A stretch of 64,000 nucleotides of DNA from Marinobacter sp. GTDB lineage: Bacteria; Pseudomonadota; Gammaproteobacteria; Pseudomonadales; Oleiphilaceae. Position numbers and translations under genes: made by a program. Below, one piece after another: positions 53,678 to 62,899 of this stretch. The notes beneath the pieces are model-generated. The model was not told where the DNA came from and made no database searches. It saw only the letters and a list, made by a program, of their open reading frames with translations. Where the stretch lies: contig NZ_JACUUB010000001.1 in NCBI RefSeq assembly GCF_014859525.1, positions 1 through 64,000 on the forward strand, read 5' to 3'. The stretch's first letter is position 1. Each line of letters begins with the position of its first letter.

Positions 53678-54643
53678 ATGACACCAAGATTCCGAAAATA
53701 CAGCTGGCAACTGGCTCCCGACTCGGTTCGTGACATCCGGCAGCGGGTGTTTATTGATGAACAGAAGGTGCCGCCAGAGCTGGAGTGGGACGACACTGAT
53801 GAAATTGCCGACCACTACCTGGCAGTCGATCGCAACAACCAGCCCATTGCCACCGCCCGCCTGTTTTCGACCCTCGAAGAAACCGGCTATATCGGCAGGA
53901 TGGCGGTAATGCCGGAATATCGGGGCAAAGGTATTGGTAAAACCCTACTGCGCCACCTGTTAACCGAGTCTGCCGGGCGTTTCCAGGAGTTGCGGCTTTC
54001 AGCGCAACAACACGCTACCGGTTTTTATCAACGTTGCGGTTTTCATGTCTGCTCAGACCTCTACGACGATGCCGGCATACCTCACCTCGACATGCGCTGC
54101 CTGGCACCCGCCCTGGCCGACAGCGTCATCGGCCAGAGGCCTCAACCACTGATCCTCGGTGCCGATGCCGAGAGCTGGCTGTTTGATCACGACAGCGCCC
54201 TGCTTGGGTTGATGGATTCGCTGATTGGCCAGGCCGGCCAACGGCTTTGGCTGTATGACCGTTTTCTGGATCACGACCTGTACGATCGTCACCAACTCCG
54301 CGAGCTGATTTCGGCGATTGCCCGCCGCCACAGGCTGAGTGATGTTAGGTTACTGATTCATGATGACAAGCCCCTGGTGCAGCGACGCCACCAACTGGTG
54401 GAGCTGATGCGACGGCTAACCAGTCGTATTGAGCTGAGACTGGTAAACCAGGATTACCCGATCGAAGGCCAACCCTTTTTGTTGACTGACCGCGAAGGTA
54501 TTCTCTGTCGACACGATTTCAACAAACCCGAAGGCTTTGCCAATTTTGCGGCTGGCGGGCGAGTGAAGGTCAAGGCAGAAGCCTTCCAACGCATGTGGGA
54601 CGCTGCCCGGCCCTCACTTGAGCTGCGTGAATTACCGATCTGA
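53678..54643 (+). CDS. GNAT-family acetyltransferase with C-terminal extension
   Basis: 321-aa protein. The N-terminal GNAT fold (about 1-145) includes MAVMPEYRGKGIGKTLLRHL (acetyl-CoA loop) and ATGFYQRCGF. A C-terminal domain of about 170 residues (LYDRFLDHDLYDRHQLREL; LLTDREGILCRHDFNK) resembles a phospholipase-D-like half-fold or DUF7931-type region, but I am not sure. Substrate unknown. It begins 3 bp after roxA, so they are co-transcribed, and its end overlaps the LysR gene by 12 bp tail-to-tail. Confidence 0.85.
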   Translation: MTPRFRKYSWQLAPDSVRDIRQRVFIDEQKVPPELEWDDTDEIADHYLAVDRNNQPIATARLFSTLEETGYIGRMAVMPEYRGKGIGKTLLRHLLTESAGRFQELRLSAQQHATGFYQRCGFHVCSDLYDDAGIPHLDMRCLAPALADSVIGQRPQPLILGADAESWLFDHDSALLGLMDSLIGQAGQRLWLYDRFLDHDLYDRHQLRELISAIARRHRLSDVRLLIHDDKPLVQRRHQLVELMRRLTSRIELRLVNQDYPIEGQPFLLTDREGILCRHDFNKPEGFANFAAGGRVKVKAEAFQRMWDAARPSLELRELPI

Positions 54644-55642
54644 GTGCTGGCTCTGTGACACCTGAGGCGACTCAAACTGGGCGCCAAAAGGTGCGAACTC
54701 CTCGTCAACTTCTTCAGCCACTTCGGCAATCAGCTTTCTCAACCATTGGTGATCCGAGTTGTGTTGCAACAAGGGACTCCAGGCCATCTTCAGCTCAAAA
54801 GGCGGAATTTCGAAGGGGGGCACTTTTACCACCAGGTTGGGGTTATGCTTCTGAAGCCAGGCCGCCCTTGATGGCAGGGTAGCAATCAAGTCGTGCTGCT
54901 CCGCCAGCAGCATGGCCACCTGATAGTGCCGGGTGAACACTGAGATCTGACGCTTTCGGCCCATACGCCCCAGAGCCTCATCCACCCAACCCAGTCGCTG
55001 TACGTCTTTTGGGTTCACCCCCACACCCACCCCAAAGCCAGTTTTACTGACCCAGATGTGGCTGGCATCCAGGTAGGTATCCAGTGTAAACGGCTCTCTC
55101 AGGATGGGGTTGCGGGCATTCATCAGGCAGGCGAAGTACTCGGTCCACAGGGTTTTCTGATGAAACGACTGAGGAATCTTGTCAAACCGGTTAATCGCCA
55201 TGTCCAGCCGGCCCTGCTCCACGTCCAGAAAGCTCACGTCACTCGGCGTCAGCACATCCAGCGTAACATGGGGCGCTTCCTGGCGAATACGCCGCAGAAC
55301 CCTCGGCATCAGGCAGGACTCTGCGTAATCACTGGCCATAATCCGGAACACCCGCTGGCTTTCCTGCGCTGCAAACGGTGTTTTCTCCTGCACCGCCTGT
55401 TCGATATCGGAGATAATACTCCTTACCAGTGGCTGCAATTCGCGAGCCCGCTCCGTTGCCGTCATACCTTCGCTGGTGCGCACCAGCAATGGGTCACCCA
55501 GCAGATCCCGCAAACGCCGCAGACCGTTACTCATGGCGGGCTGGGTAATACCGAGGTGATTGGCCGCTTTGGTTACATTTCGCTCACGCAGCAAAACGTC
55601 GAGGTACACGAGCAAGTTAAGATCAACCCGGGAAATATCCAT
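54632..55642 (-). CDS. LysR-family transcriptional regulator
   Basis: 336-aa LysR regulator with the HTH at about 8-65 (NVTKAANHLGITQPAMSNGL) and an effector domain (about 95-310) of the NodD/LinR-like type. The C-terminal tail is acidic, then Gln/Ser-rich. No divergent target operon is obvious; the nearest gene upstream, an unknown membrane protein, is divergent across a 239-bp A/T-rich region. Its effector is unknown. Confidence 0.92.
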   Translation of the reverse strand: MDISRVDLNLLVYLDVLLRERNVTKAANHLGITQPAMSNGLRRLRDLLGDPLLVRTSEGMTATERARELQPLVRSIISDIEQAVQEKTPFAAQESQRVFRIMASDYAESCLMPRVLRRIRQEAPHVTLDVLTPSDVSFLDVEQGRLDMAINRFDKIPQSFHQKTLWTEYFACLMNARNPILREPFTLDTYLDASHIWVSKTGFGVGVGVNPKDVQRLGWVDEALGRMGRKRQISVFTRHYQVAMLLAEQHDLIATLPSRAAWLQKHNPNLVVKVPPFEIPPFELKMAWSPLLQHNSDHQWLRKLIAEVAEEVDEEFAPFGAQFESPQVSQSQHSDR

Positions 55643-55881
55643 TCGGTGCTCCGTTCAAATAACCACACGACCACCAAGAGGCCGCCAAATCATTCACCCA
55701 CCCAATATACAGAAAACAATTGATTCATAAAATAAATGCTCATTAAGCGAGCTTACAACTAGAAACGGACGAGTGCCCATAATTCTGCTAGGCTTTCAGG
55801 GCGTTACCCAATAACATCAAAACCCAGAGACTGGCTTGCCAGGCCGCCCGCTCACTGATATCCGGAGCCAATACCAACACC

Positions 55882-56652
55882 ATGGACGCAACCACCATTG
55901 TGCTACTGCTCGGGGCGATCGTCGCCATCTCGCTGGCTATTATTGTTATCAGCCAGATGCGTGAGAAAGCCCGGATTGAACGGGTGCGTAAGATGACCAC
56001 CCAGGAAGACCTCTACAATCGGGCCAACCGCCTGATCTCAGAGATTCCGGGCCAATACCTGACCCCTGACCTCAAACTTTTACTCCTCAAACGCATGGAA
56101 GACGCGTGCCAGGAGCTGGTCATGCTGAAAACCGATCAGCCCGTCAATAAATGGCTCGAGGCCGTCAAACAAACCAAAAAGCAAGTCCTTGAGAATACCG
56201 ATGACCGCCCCCCGGTGAAAATTGACTCACCTGAGAAAGCAACCTACATCAAGGACTTGTTACAAAACCTGTTCAAGATGATTGAAACAATGCACAAGGC
56301 CGGGCGCATTGATACCGCTACCGCCAAAAAGAATCTCAAACACGTCCTGTTTTTGGTACACAAAACCCACGCCGACTTGCACGTTTTTCAGGCCCGCGAC
56401 TATATCCGACAGAATCAGATCCGTAAGGCTGTCCACGCTTATCATCTGGCGAGCACCGAGCTTGGCAAATCAAAAGATAACCCGCTGGCCATGAAAGCGG
56501 TCAAAAGCTTCCGGACTCGAATCAAGGAGCTTGAGGCGAGCATCGTCGAAGGCAACACCGATGCCGAAGGCCACGCCAAGCTGGACCGTGAATGGGACAA
56601 CTTCCTTCAGGATGACGATTCCTGGAAGAAAAAGGCTGATTACGACAGTTGA
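55882..56652 (+). CDS. Unrecognised membrane-anchored helical protein
   Basis: 256-aa protein with one N-terminal membrane helix (about 5-25, VLLLGAIVAISLAIIVIS) and a long, charged, mostly helical cytoplasmic part (MREKARIERVRKMTTQEDLY; NLFKMIETMHKAGRIDT; ARDYIRQNQIRKAVHAYHLA), the last suggestive of a TPR-like helical repeat. I do not recognise a family. It lies 48 bp before a hybrid sensor kinase on the same strand and may be co-expressed with it. The composition looks native. Confidence 0.82.
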   Translation: MDATTIVLLLGAIVAISLAIIVISQMREKARIERVRKMTTQEDLYNRANRLISEIPGQYLTPDLKLLLLKRMEDACQELVMLKTDQPVNKWLEAVKQTKKQVLENTDDRPPVKIDSPEKATYIKDLLQNLFKMIETMHKAGRIDTATAKKNLKHVLFLVHKTHADLHVFQARDYIRQNQIRKAVHAYHLASTELGKSKDNPLAMKAVKSFRTRIKELEASIVEGNTDAEGHAKLDREWDNFLQDDDSWKKKADYDS

Positions 56653-56700
56653 GGTTCACGCTCTCTACCCACTGACCAGTCACAGGGATGATCTTGCACC

Positions 56701-59046
56701 GTGTTTAACAACTCCGGGAAACGACTGTCTTACCGCCTGACCCGCGACACGGTTTTGGTGGCTATGGCATTGGGCCTGGTCTTGAACGTGATTCAGATTA
56801 CCCTTGATTATTTTTCAGCCAAAGACGCCATGAAGCGGGATATCCAGGCCCTGATTGAGATCAGCAATAGCCCTGCGTCCCAGATTGCCTACAACATTGA
56901 TGTTCGGCTAGCCGAAGAGTTGCTGGATGGCCTCCTGCGACACCCTGCGACGGTCGATGCCCGAATTCTGGACAGCGATGGCATGACCATGTCGGCGGCA
57001 AGTGAGAGCAGCCCGGTATCCCGTTACCGCTGGTCCAGCGACTTGCTGTTTGGTACCAGCCAGGTATTCAGCTCCGAACTGCGTGTACCTCAGTTGCAAG
57101 ACCTGCCCCTGGGCCAGCTTGTCGTGACCATCGACACCTGGCATTACGGCTTGCAATTCATTCAGCGGGCCACCTACACCCTGCTGATCGGCCTGTTCAA
57201 GAGCCTGGTGTTATCCGCCGTCCTGCTGGCCATATTCTACTTTGTGCTGACCCGACCGATGCTCAGCGTCATTGAGGCATTAGGCAAGGTCAGGGCCAGC
57301 ACGCCTGAAAAAGTGCGCCTTCCGGTGCCGCCAAATCATCGTTTTGATGAAATTGGCACCATGGTGGGCATCATCAACCAGCATCTGGAGAGTATGGAAG
57401 GCAGCGTGGCACAACTGAAGGCCGCCGAAAGCGCCATGAAGAACTATTCCACTCAGCTGGAACAGGAAGTTGAAGACCGAACCCGAGAAATTTCTGAGAA
57501 AAATCAGGCGCTGCAACGGGGTAACCGTGCCCTCGTGAGGGCCAAAGAAGATGCTGTTCGCCGGGCGCGGGCCAGGGCCAACTTCCTGGCCAGCATGAGC
57601 CACGAGATTCGCACACCCCTGAACGGCGTGCTGGGGATGCTGGGACTGGCCCTTGAAAGCGAGCGCGATGCCGGCCAACGCAATCAGCTGAAGATTGCCC
57701 TGAATGCGGGCGAAAGCCTGCTGGGGCTGCTCAATGACATCCTCGACATTTCAAAAGTTGAAGCCGGCAAGCTGAGCCTTGAGAGCATTCCGTTCAGTGT
57801 TCGACATCTGGTTGAGGAGTGCGCCACGCTTCACGCACAACAGGCGCGCCGAAAACACATTCACCTGGTCAACGAAACCGATCCGATGTTGCCCGAGCAA
57901 TTCCTCGGCGACCCAACCCGGACCCGTCAGATTCTCAACAATCTTCTGAGTAACGCAATCAAGTTCACCGATGATGGCAGTGTGCGTGTGCGCACCTCCT
58001 GTTCGGGCGGCAGTCTGCGCCTGGAAGTGATAGATACCGGCATTGGCATGTCACAAAGCGGACTGCATCGTATTTTTTCCCCATTCTCTCAGGCTGACTC
58101 TGACACCACTCGGCTCTACGGAGGTACCGGCCTGGGGCTGACGCTTTGCCGTCAGCTGGTCGAGCGAATGCATGGCCAGATCATGGTGGACTCCAGCGAA
58201 GGTTCGGGCACCCACTTTACCGTTACCCTGCCCGTCCCCATCAACGAGCCAGCCCATCCGACATTACCTGAGGGGGCAGCAACCCAGCTCCGCAAGGTTG
58301 GCGTCGCCATGGCGATTCCTCCCGCGCACCCTCACCGACTGGCTCTGGAATCACAACTGCGAGCCTGGGCGATACCGGTGCGAAGTGCCAGCCGGCACCC
58401 GGAAGGCATTCTATTGGTGGCGGCAGAACCCGGAGACGCCGAATCCAAAGCCTTTGCCGATGGCTGGAGCGGCGTGGGGGTGGTGCTGGCAGATACAACA
58501 GCAACGTTCAGCAGCAGCCAACCCGGACAGTACATTCTTTCCTTGCCTCTGCGACGAGATGATCTTTACCAGTGCCTGTGTTCAGCGGCGAAGCTGTCAG
58601 GCCCAGAATACGGAACGCCCGCAGATCAAACCATTGAGACCGCAGATAACACCCGACCTCTGTCGCTGCTGTTGGTGGAAGACAATCAGGTCAATCAACT
58701 GGTCGCCAGTAGCCTGCTGAAGAAACTCGGCCATCGGGTTGACCACGCGGAAAACGGCCAACGTGCGCTAGACGCACTTCAGAAACATCACTACGATCTG
58801 ATTCTTATGGATTGCCAGATGCCCGTCATGGACGGCTATGCAGCGACTCGAGCGATAAGGCAGAACCCTCAATGGCAGAACCTGCCCATCATTGCCATTA
58901 CCGCCAATGTTATGCAGGGAGATCGGGAGGAGTGCCTCGCGTCGGGCATGAACGATTACATCACAAAGCCCTATAAACGGGACGATCTGAAAGCCGTCAT
59001 TGATCGCTGGACGCCGGCGCCTCCAGAATCGCAAGCAGACTCCTGA
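56701..59046 (+). CDS. Hybrid sensor histidine kinase/response regulator
   Basis: 781-aa membrane kinase from a GTG start. TM1 (about 17-38), a periplasmic sensor region (about 40-155) and TM2 (about 158-184) are followed by a HAMP-like segment and coiled coil, HisKA with His301 (FLASMSHEIRTPLNGV), HATPase_c (N box NNLLSNAIKFTDDG, GTGLGL), a degenerate region (525-650), and a REC domain with Asp704 (LILMDCQMPVMDG). Unlike BarA, it has no C-terminal HPt domain, so a separate phosphotransfer protein would be needed. No cognate regulator is adjacent. Its 3' end overlaps ohrR by 50 bp. Confidence 0.93.
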   Translation: MFNNSGKRLSYRLTRDTVLVAMALGLVLNVIQITLDYFSAKDAMKRDIQALIEISNSPASQIAYNIDVRLAEELLDGLLRHPATVDARILDSDGMTMSAASESSPVSRYRWSSDLLFGTSQVFSSELRVPQLQDLPLGQLVVTIDTWHYGLQFIQRATYTLLIGLFKSLVLSAVLLAIFYFVLTRPMLSVIEALGKVRASTPEKVRLPVPPNHRFDEIGTMVGIINQHLESMEGSVAQLKAAESAMKNYSTQLEQEVEDRTREISEKNQALQRGNRALVRAKEDAVRRARARANFLASMSHEIRTPLNGVLGMLGLALESERDAGQRNQLKIALNAGESLLGLLNDILDISKVEAGKLSLESIPFSVRHLVEECATLHAQQARRKHIHLVNETDPMLPEQFLGDPTRTRQILNNLLSNAIKFTDDGSVRVRTSCSGGSLRLEVIDTGIGMSQSGLHRIFSPFSQADSDTTRLYGGTGLGLTLCRQLVERMHGQIMVDSSEGSGTHFTVTLPVPINEPAHPTLPEGAATQLRKVGVAMAIPPAHPHRLALESQLRAWAIPVRSASRHPEGILLVAAEPGDAESKAFADGWSGVGVVLADTTATFSSSQPGQYILSLPLRRDDLYQCLCSAAKLSGPEYGTPADQTIETADNTRPLSLLLVEDNQVNQLVASSLLKKLGHRVDHAENGQRALDALQKHHYDLILMDCQMPVMDGYAATRAIRQNPQWQNLPIIAITANVMQGDREECLASGMNDYITKPYKRDDLKAVIDRWTPAPPESQADS

Positions 59047-59461
59047 GCTCCTGCCGGAGCGCAATCAGTCGTTGCGGGTCGACATCCAGACCACACAAAA
59101 GCTGCTCAGGCACCTGACGAGCAGCAGCCCGAAGCTGCCAACCAGCCTCGGTCAGTCCCAGGCGCACCACTCGCTCGTCACCCGCTTGCCGCCGTCTGAT
59201 CACCAGCCCCCGCTGTTCAAGACGCTTCAAAAGCGGTGTCAGCGTGCCACTGTCGAGCCGCAAACGATCGCCCACATCCGATACCCGAGCCGGCTCACCC
59301 TGCTCTCGCTCCCAGAGCACCAGCATCACCAGATACTGTGGGTAGGTCAGGTCCAGCTTTGTCAGCAACGGACGATACCGGGCGGTCACCGCCCGGTTCA
59401 GCGCGTACAGCGCAAAGCAGATCTGGTTATCCAGCCCCAGAACGTCGTCTCCGACGGCCAC
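58997..59461 (-). CDS. ohrR: OhrR-like MarR-family peroxide sensor
   Basis: 154-aa MarR-family regulator from a GTG at 59461, immediately after the gpx stop. Near the N-terminus LDNQICFALYALNRAV contains Cys15, the position of the peroxide-sensing cysteine of OhrR. The winged-helix region is VSDVGDRLRLDSGTLTPLLKRLE. OhrR normally represses ohr; here its operon partner is a glutathione peroxidase. A longer start (59542) lies inside gpx and is less likely. It overlaps the sensor kinase gene convergently by 50 bp. Confidence 0.88.
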   Translation of the reverse strand: MAVGDDVLGLDNQICFALYALNRAVTARYRPLLTKLDLTYPQYLVMLVLWEREQGEPARVSDVGDRLRLDSGTLTPLLKRLEQRGLVIRRRQAGDERVVRLGLTEAGWQLRAAARQVPEQLLCGLDVDPQRLIALRQELRSLLAILEAPASSDQ

Positions 59462-59462
59462 G

Positions 59463-59948
59463 TCAGAGCAGTTTTTCAATGTCTGCACGGATGTCGGACG
59501 GCTTCGCCGTTGGTGCGTAACGTCGCACAACCCGCCCCTCACGGTTAACCAGAAACTTCGTAAAGTTCCATTTTACTTTCTCAGACCCCATCAAGCCTTT
59601 TGCCTCTTTTTTCAGGAAGTTGAACAGTGGGTGCGTGCCCTCTCCGTTCACGTCGACCTTGGCAAACATCGGGAAATTGACACCATAGTTCAAAGAGCAG
59701 AATTGACTGATGGCATCATCACTGCCCGGATCCTGGTTCATAAACTGATTACAAGGAAAACCCAGCACCTCAAAGCCTTTGTCGCCCAACTGGTCATGCA
59801 GCGCCTGCAGACCCTCAAACTGAGGGGTAAAACCGCATTTAGATGCGGTATTAACGATCAGCAAAACCTTGCCCTGATAATCCGCCATTGCGGTTTCATT
59901 ACCCTTTATATCGCGGGCACTGAACTGATAGATGGTTTCATCTGACAT
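59463..59948 (-). CDS. Glutathione peroxidase-family peroxidase
   Basis: 161-aa thiol peroxidase of the BtuE/GPx family. Peroxidatic Cys38 lies in VNTASKCGFTPQFEGLQ, followed by LGFPCNQFMNQDPG (Gln and the resolving-Cys region) and KVKWNFTKFLV (Trp/Asn). It uses Cys, not selenocysteine. The ATG at 59948 has GGAGTGA upstream. It is the first gene of a gpx-ohrR operon whose promoter carries a 12-bp palindrome. Confidence 0.94.
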   Translation of the reverse strand: MSDETIYQFSARDIKGNETAMADYQGKVLLIVNTASKCGFTPQFEGLQALHDQLGDKGFEVLGFPCNQFMNQDPGSDDAISQFCSLNYGVNFPMFAKVDVNGEGTHPLFNFLKKEAKGLMGSEKVKWNFTKFLVNREGRVVRRYAPTAKPSDIRADIEKLL

Positions 59949-59979
59949 ACACTCACTCCGGTTATGGCTGACAACGAAG

Positions 59980-60008
59980 ATTACATTGTGCACAATTTTA
60001 TTTGACAA
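59980..60008 (-). promoter_or_regulatory. gpx-ohrR promoter with OhrR-type operator
   Basis: On the minus strand TTGTCA (60003-60008) and TGTAAT (59980-59985) are spaced by 17 bp. A perfect 12-bp palindrome ATTGTGCACAAT (59985-59996) lies between and overlapping the -10, an ideal position for repression. Autoregulation by the downstream OhrR is an inference. Confidence 0.6.
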
Positions 60009-60112
60009 AACCAGATGAATTCCAACGCTTCTCAGGCCATACATCAGACGTCATCTCAACAAACCACCGCAAACTATCCGGATTTGGCCACAATTCCCCA
60101 CAATTGCCCCTG

Positions 60113-60140
60113 TTGCCCCAGGCCATCCCTCCGCTAGAAT
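60113..60140 (+). promoter_or_regulatory. Candidate promoter of alaA
   Basis: TTGCCC (60113-60118) and TAGAAT (60135-60140), spacing 16 bp, about 60 bp upstream of the alaA ATG. Confidence 0.45.
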
Positions 60141-60200
60141 GGGTAGCTTCCGTTTTGCCAGAATCTCTTTCAGACCGTTTGTTAAGGACGCCAGTACCCC

Positions 60201-61415
60201 ATGCAGAATTACTTTAAATCCGCCAAGCTCGACAACGTATGTTACGAAATTCGTGGTGTGGTTCTGCGTGAAGCCCGTCGCCTCGAAGAGGAAGGTCATC
60301 GCGTACTGAAACTGAACATTGGTAACCCGGCAGCCTTCGAACTGGATGTTCCAGAAGAAATCCAGCAAGACGTCATCTATAACATGCATCAGGCTCAGGG
60401 TTATGTGGAGTCCAAGGGTCTGTTTTCCGCCCGCAAGGCGGTCATGCATTATTGCCAGCAGCGCGGCATCGCCAAGGTGGACATTGATGACATTTTCCTT
60501 GGCAACGGCGTCAGCGAACTGATTGTGATGTCCATGCAGGCGATGCTTAACACCGGTGACGAGGTGCTTATTCCGGCCCCGGATTATCCGCTGTGGACCG
60601 CCGCCGTTACCCTGTCCAGTGGCAAACCGGTACATTACCGCTGCGACGAACAGCAGAACTGGTTTCCGGATATCGACGACATTAAAAAGAAGATCACCCG
60701 GCGCACCCGGGCTATTGTGTTGATCAACCCTAATAACCCGACCGGGGCGGTCTATTCCGAAGAGCTCCTGCACCAGGTTATCGAGCTGGCAAGACAACAC
60801 AACCTGATGATCCTGTCGGATGAAATCTACGACAAGATCCTGTACGACGGCACCCAGCACACGTCGATTGCCTCGCTGGCTGACGACGTCCTGTTCTTTA
60901 CTTATAACGGCTTGTCCAAGAACTATCGGGCAGCGGGTTACCGCTCGGGCTGGATGATTATCAGCGGTGCCAAGCACCGGGCAAAAGACCTGATCGAGGG
61001 CATCGAAATGCTCTCTAACATGAGGCTCTGTGCCAATGTGCCTGCGCAGCTGGCAATCCAGACATCGCTCGGTGGCTACCAGTCGATCAACGACCTGGTC
61101 GCCCCCGCTGGCCGTCTTTACGAGCAGAGAGAGATCGCCTGGCGCATGCTCAACGACATTCCCGGTGTCAGTTGTGTGAAGCCCCAGGGCGCACTGTATC
61201 TTTTCCCGAGACTCGACCCGAAGCACTTCCCGGTGGTCAACGACGAAAAGCTGGTGCTCGATCTGTTGCTGCAGGAAAAAATCCTGCTGGTGCAGGGTTC
61301 TGCCTTCAATATTGATGACAAACAGCACCTCCGGGTAGTGTTTTTGCCCAGAAAAGACACGCTTGAGGACGCCATGACCCGTCTCGGAAACTTTCTGGAG
61401 CATTACCGCCAGTAA
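60201..61415 (+). CDS. alaA: Alanine aminotransferase AlaA (YfbQ family)
   Basis: PLP-dependent class I/II aminotransferase of 404 aa producing alanine from pyruvate and glutamate. The N-terminus FKSAKLDNVCYEIRGVVL is typical of AlaA. PLP contacts are in NPNNPTGAVYS and SDEIYDKILYDG; the Schiff-base Lys is in NGLSKNYRAAGYRSGW. It is separated from gpx by a divergent promoter region and followed 11 bp later by a small unknown gene. Confidence 0.95.
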   Translation: MQNYFKSAKLDNVCYEIRGVVLREARRLEEEGHRVLKLNIGNPAAFELDVPEEIQQDVIYNMHQAQGYVESKGLFSARKAVMHYCQQRGIAKVDIDDIFLGNGVSELIVMSMQAMLNTGDEVLIPAPDYPLWTAAVTLSSGKPVHYRCDEQQNWFPDIDDIKKKITRRTRAIVLINPNNPTGAVYSEELLHQVIELARQHNLMILSDEIYDKILYDGTQHTSIASLADDVLFFTYNGLSKNYRAAGYRSGWMIISGAKHRAKDLIEGIEMLSNMRLCANVPAQLAIQTSLGGYQSINDLVAPAGRLYEQREIAWRMLNDIPGVSCVKPQGALYLFPRLDPKHFPVVNDEKLVLDLLLQEKILLVQGSAFNIDDKQHLRVVFLPRKDTLEDAMTRLGNFLEHYRQ

Positions 61416-61426
61416 CCGGAGTTGAT

Positions 61427-61900
61427 ATGGCTGATATCCACGTCGAAGAGTTTTACAAGGACGTTGCGATCGCAATGATCCAGCTCTATTCCGCCTTTCC
61501 AAGACGGATCAACCTGTTTGTAGAAGACATTGCAGGGCCGGACGAACCCGATGAGTTTGGGCTTCACAGCAAGCGGCACATGGCCTGTTTTGGCACCCTG
61601 CTCTGGCTGGCCGAGGAGGGTCTGCTCCGTTATGTTGACACCATTCGGCAGGAGGCATTGGATCAGGTGGTTCTGACCCGCGATGCCTTCACCCGGCTCA
61701 GCTCGCCCGCACCAATGGCCCTGGTCAGAGCCTTAACTGAACCAATGTCTGAGCCAGAACTGCCGGTCTCTGTGCAAAAGGATCTGTCCACATATATTCA
61801 TCTGTTGCGGTCCGCGTTCAAGAGCGGCAGCTCAAGTCAAATCAGCCTTGCCGTCCAGTCCGCCTTCTTTACAGACAGCAACGACGGACGGATTCATTAA
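61427..61900 (+). CDS. Small conserved-looking protein of unknown function
   Basis: 157-aa soluble protein without a recognised domain or signal peptide. The sequence is well balanced (VEEFYKDVAIAMIQLYSAFP; SKRHMACFGTLLWLAEEGL) and predicted mainly helical; the segment LLWLAEEGLLRY resembles a winged-helix wing region, but this is weak. GGAG precedes the ATG. It follows alaA by 11 bp and is probably in its operon. Confidence 0.82.
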   Translation: MADIHVEEFYKDVAIAMIQLYSAFPRRINLFVEDIAGPDEPDEFGLHSKRHMACFGTLLWLAEEGLLRYVDTIRQEALDQVVLTRDAFTRLSSPAPMALVRALTEPMSEPELPVSVQKDLSTYIHLLRSAFKSGSSSQISLAVQSAFFTDSNDGRIH

Positions 61901-61993
61901 ATCGAGGTAAGCTACTTGAAGCGGAGAACCCGTACCACAACTATCGGTCAGACAGGCAAACAGTTTCAGGGAACGTTAACACGGGAATAAGCT

Positions 61994-62875
61994 ATGCGGA
62001 TTATGTTGTTTCTGGCCACCAACCTGGCCGTTATCCTCGTTGCAAGTTTCACCTTGCGATTGCTTGGCGTTGATAGCTATCTGGCGCAACAAGGCATCAA
62101 CTACGGTTCCTTGCTTGCCTTCGCCGCGGTCTTTGGTTTTGCTGGTGCGATCATCTCACTGCTGATCTCCAAGCCCATGGCGAAATGGAGCACCAAGGCC
62201 AGGGTCATCGACACCCCAAGAACACCTGCCGAACGCTGGCTGGTGGATACCGTGGCCGATCTGGCAAAACGAGCCGGCATTGGCATGCCAGAGGTGGCGA
62301 TCTTTCCGGCAACCCAGTCTAATGCGTTCGCGACCGGCTGGAACAAAAACGACTCTTTGGTCGCGGTCAGTGAAGGCTTGTTACACCGCTTCAACAAAGA
62401 CGAAATTCGAGCCGTCCTTGGTCACGAAATCGGCCACGTTGCGAACGGCGACATGATTACTCTGGCGTTGATTCAGGGTGTCGTAAACACGTTTGTCATC
62501 TTTGCCTCTCGGGTGATTGGCTCGTTTGTTGATCGAGTGGTGTTCAAGAACGAAAATGGCCACGGTATCGCGTTTTTCGTGGTCAGTATCATTGCCGAGA
62601 TTGTCCTGGGCATACTGGCCAGCACCATTGTGTTCTGGTTCTCTCGCCGTCGGGAATTCCGGGCCGACATTGCCGGCGCTCAGCTTGCCGGAACCGGCGC
62701 CATGATCAGTGCCCTGGCGAGACTGAAACAGGAAAGTGAAGTCCCTGATCAAATGCCCGATACACTCCAGGCCTTTGGCATAAACCGCGGTGCCCGCTCA
62801 GGTCTGTCGGCGATGTTCATGACACACCCTCCACTGGAAGACCGGATCGCAGCACTGCAAAATGCCAGGATCTGA
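61994..62875 (+). CDS. htpX: Protease HtpX
   Basis: Inner-membrane M48 zinc metalloprotease that degrades misfolded membrane proteins, 293 aa. N-terminal membrane segments at about 4-22 and 37-55, zinc motif HEIGH (about 140-144) in [13 protein letters not shown], and further hydrophobic segments around 157-215. The third zinc ligand is in the [10 protein letters not shown] motif. It is followed by a terminator. Confidence 0.97.
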   Translation: MRIMLFLATNLAVILVASFTLRLLGVDSYLAQQGINYGSLLAFAAVFGFAGAIISLLISKPMAKWSTKARVIDTPRTPAERWLVDTVADLAKRAGIGMPEVAIFPATQSNAFATGWNKNDSLVAVSEGLLHRFNKDEIRAVLGHEIGHVANGDMITLALIQGVVNTFVIFASRVIGSFVDRVVFKNENGHGIAFFVVSIIAEIVLGILASTIVFWFSRRREFRADIAGAQLAGTGAMISALARLKQESEVPDQMPDTLQAFGINRGARSGLSAMFMTHPPLEDRIAALQNARI

Positions 62876-62899
62876 TCCAGGCCAACTCCCATTCACGGA

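Noticed and set aside
60051-61502. A 483-codon minus-strand open frame
   Set aside because: It lies antisense to alaA, whose coding assignment is certain; no domain is recognisable.
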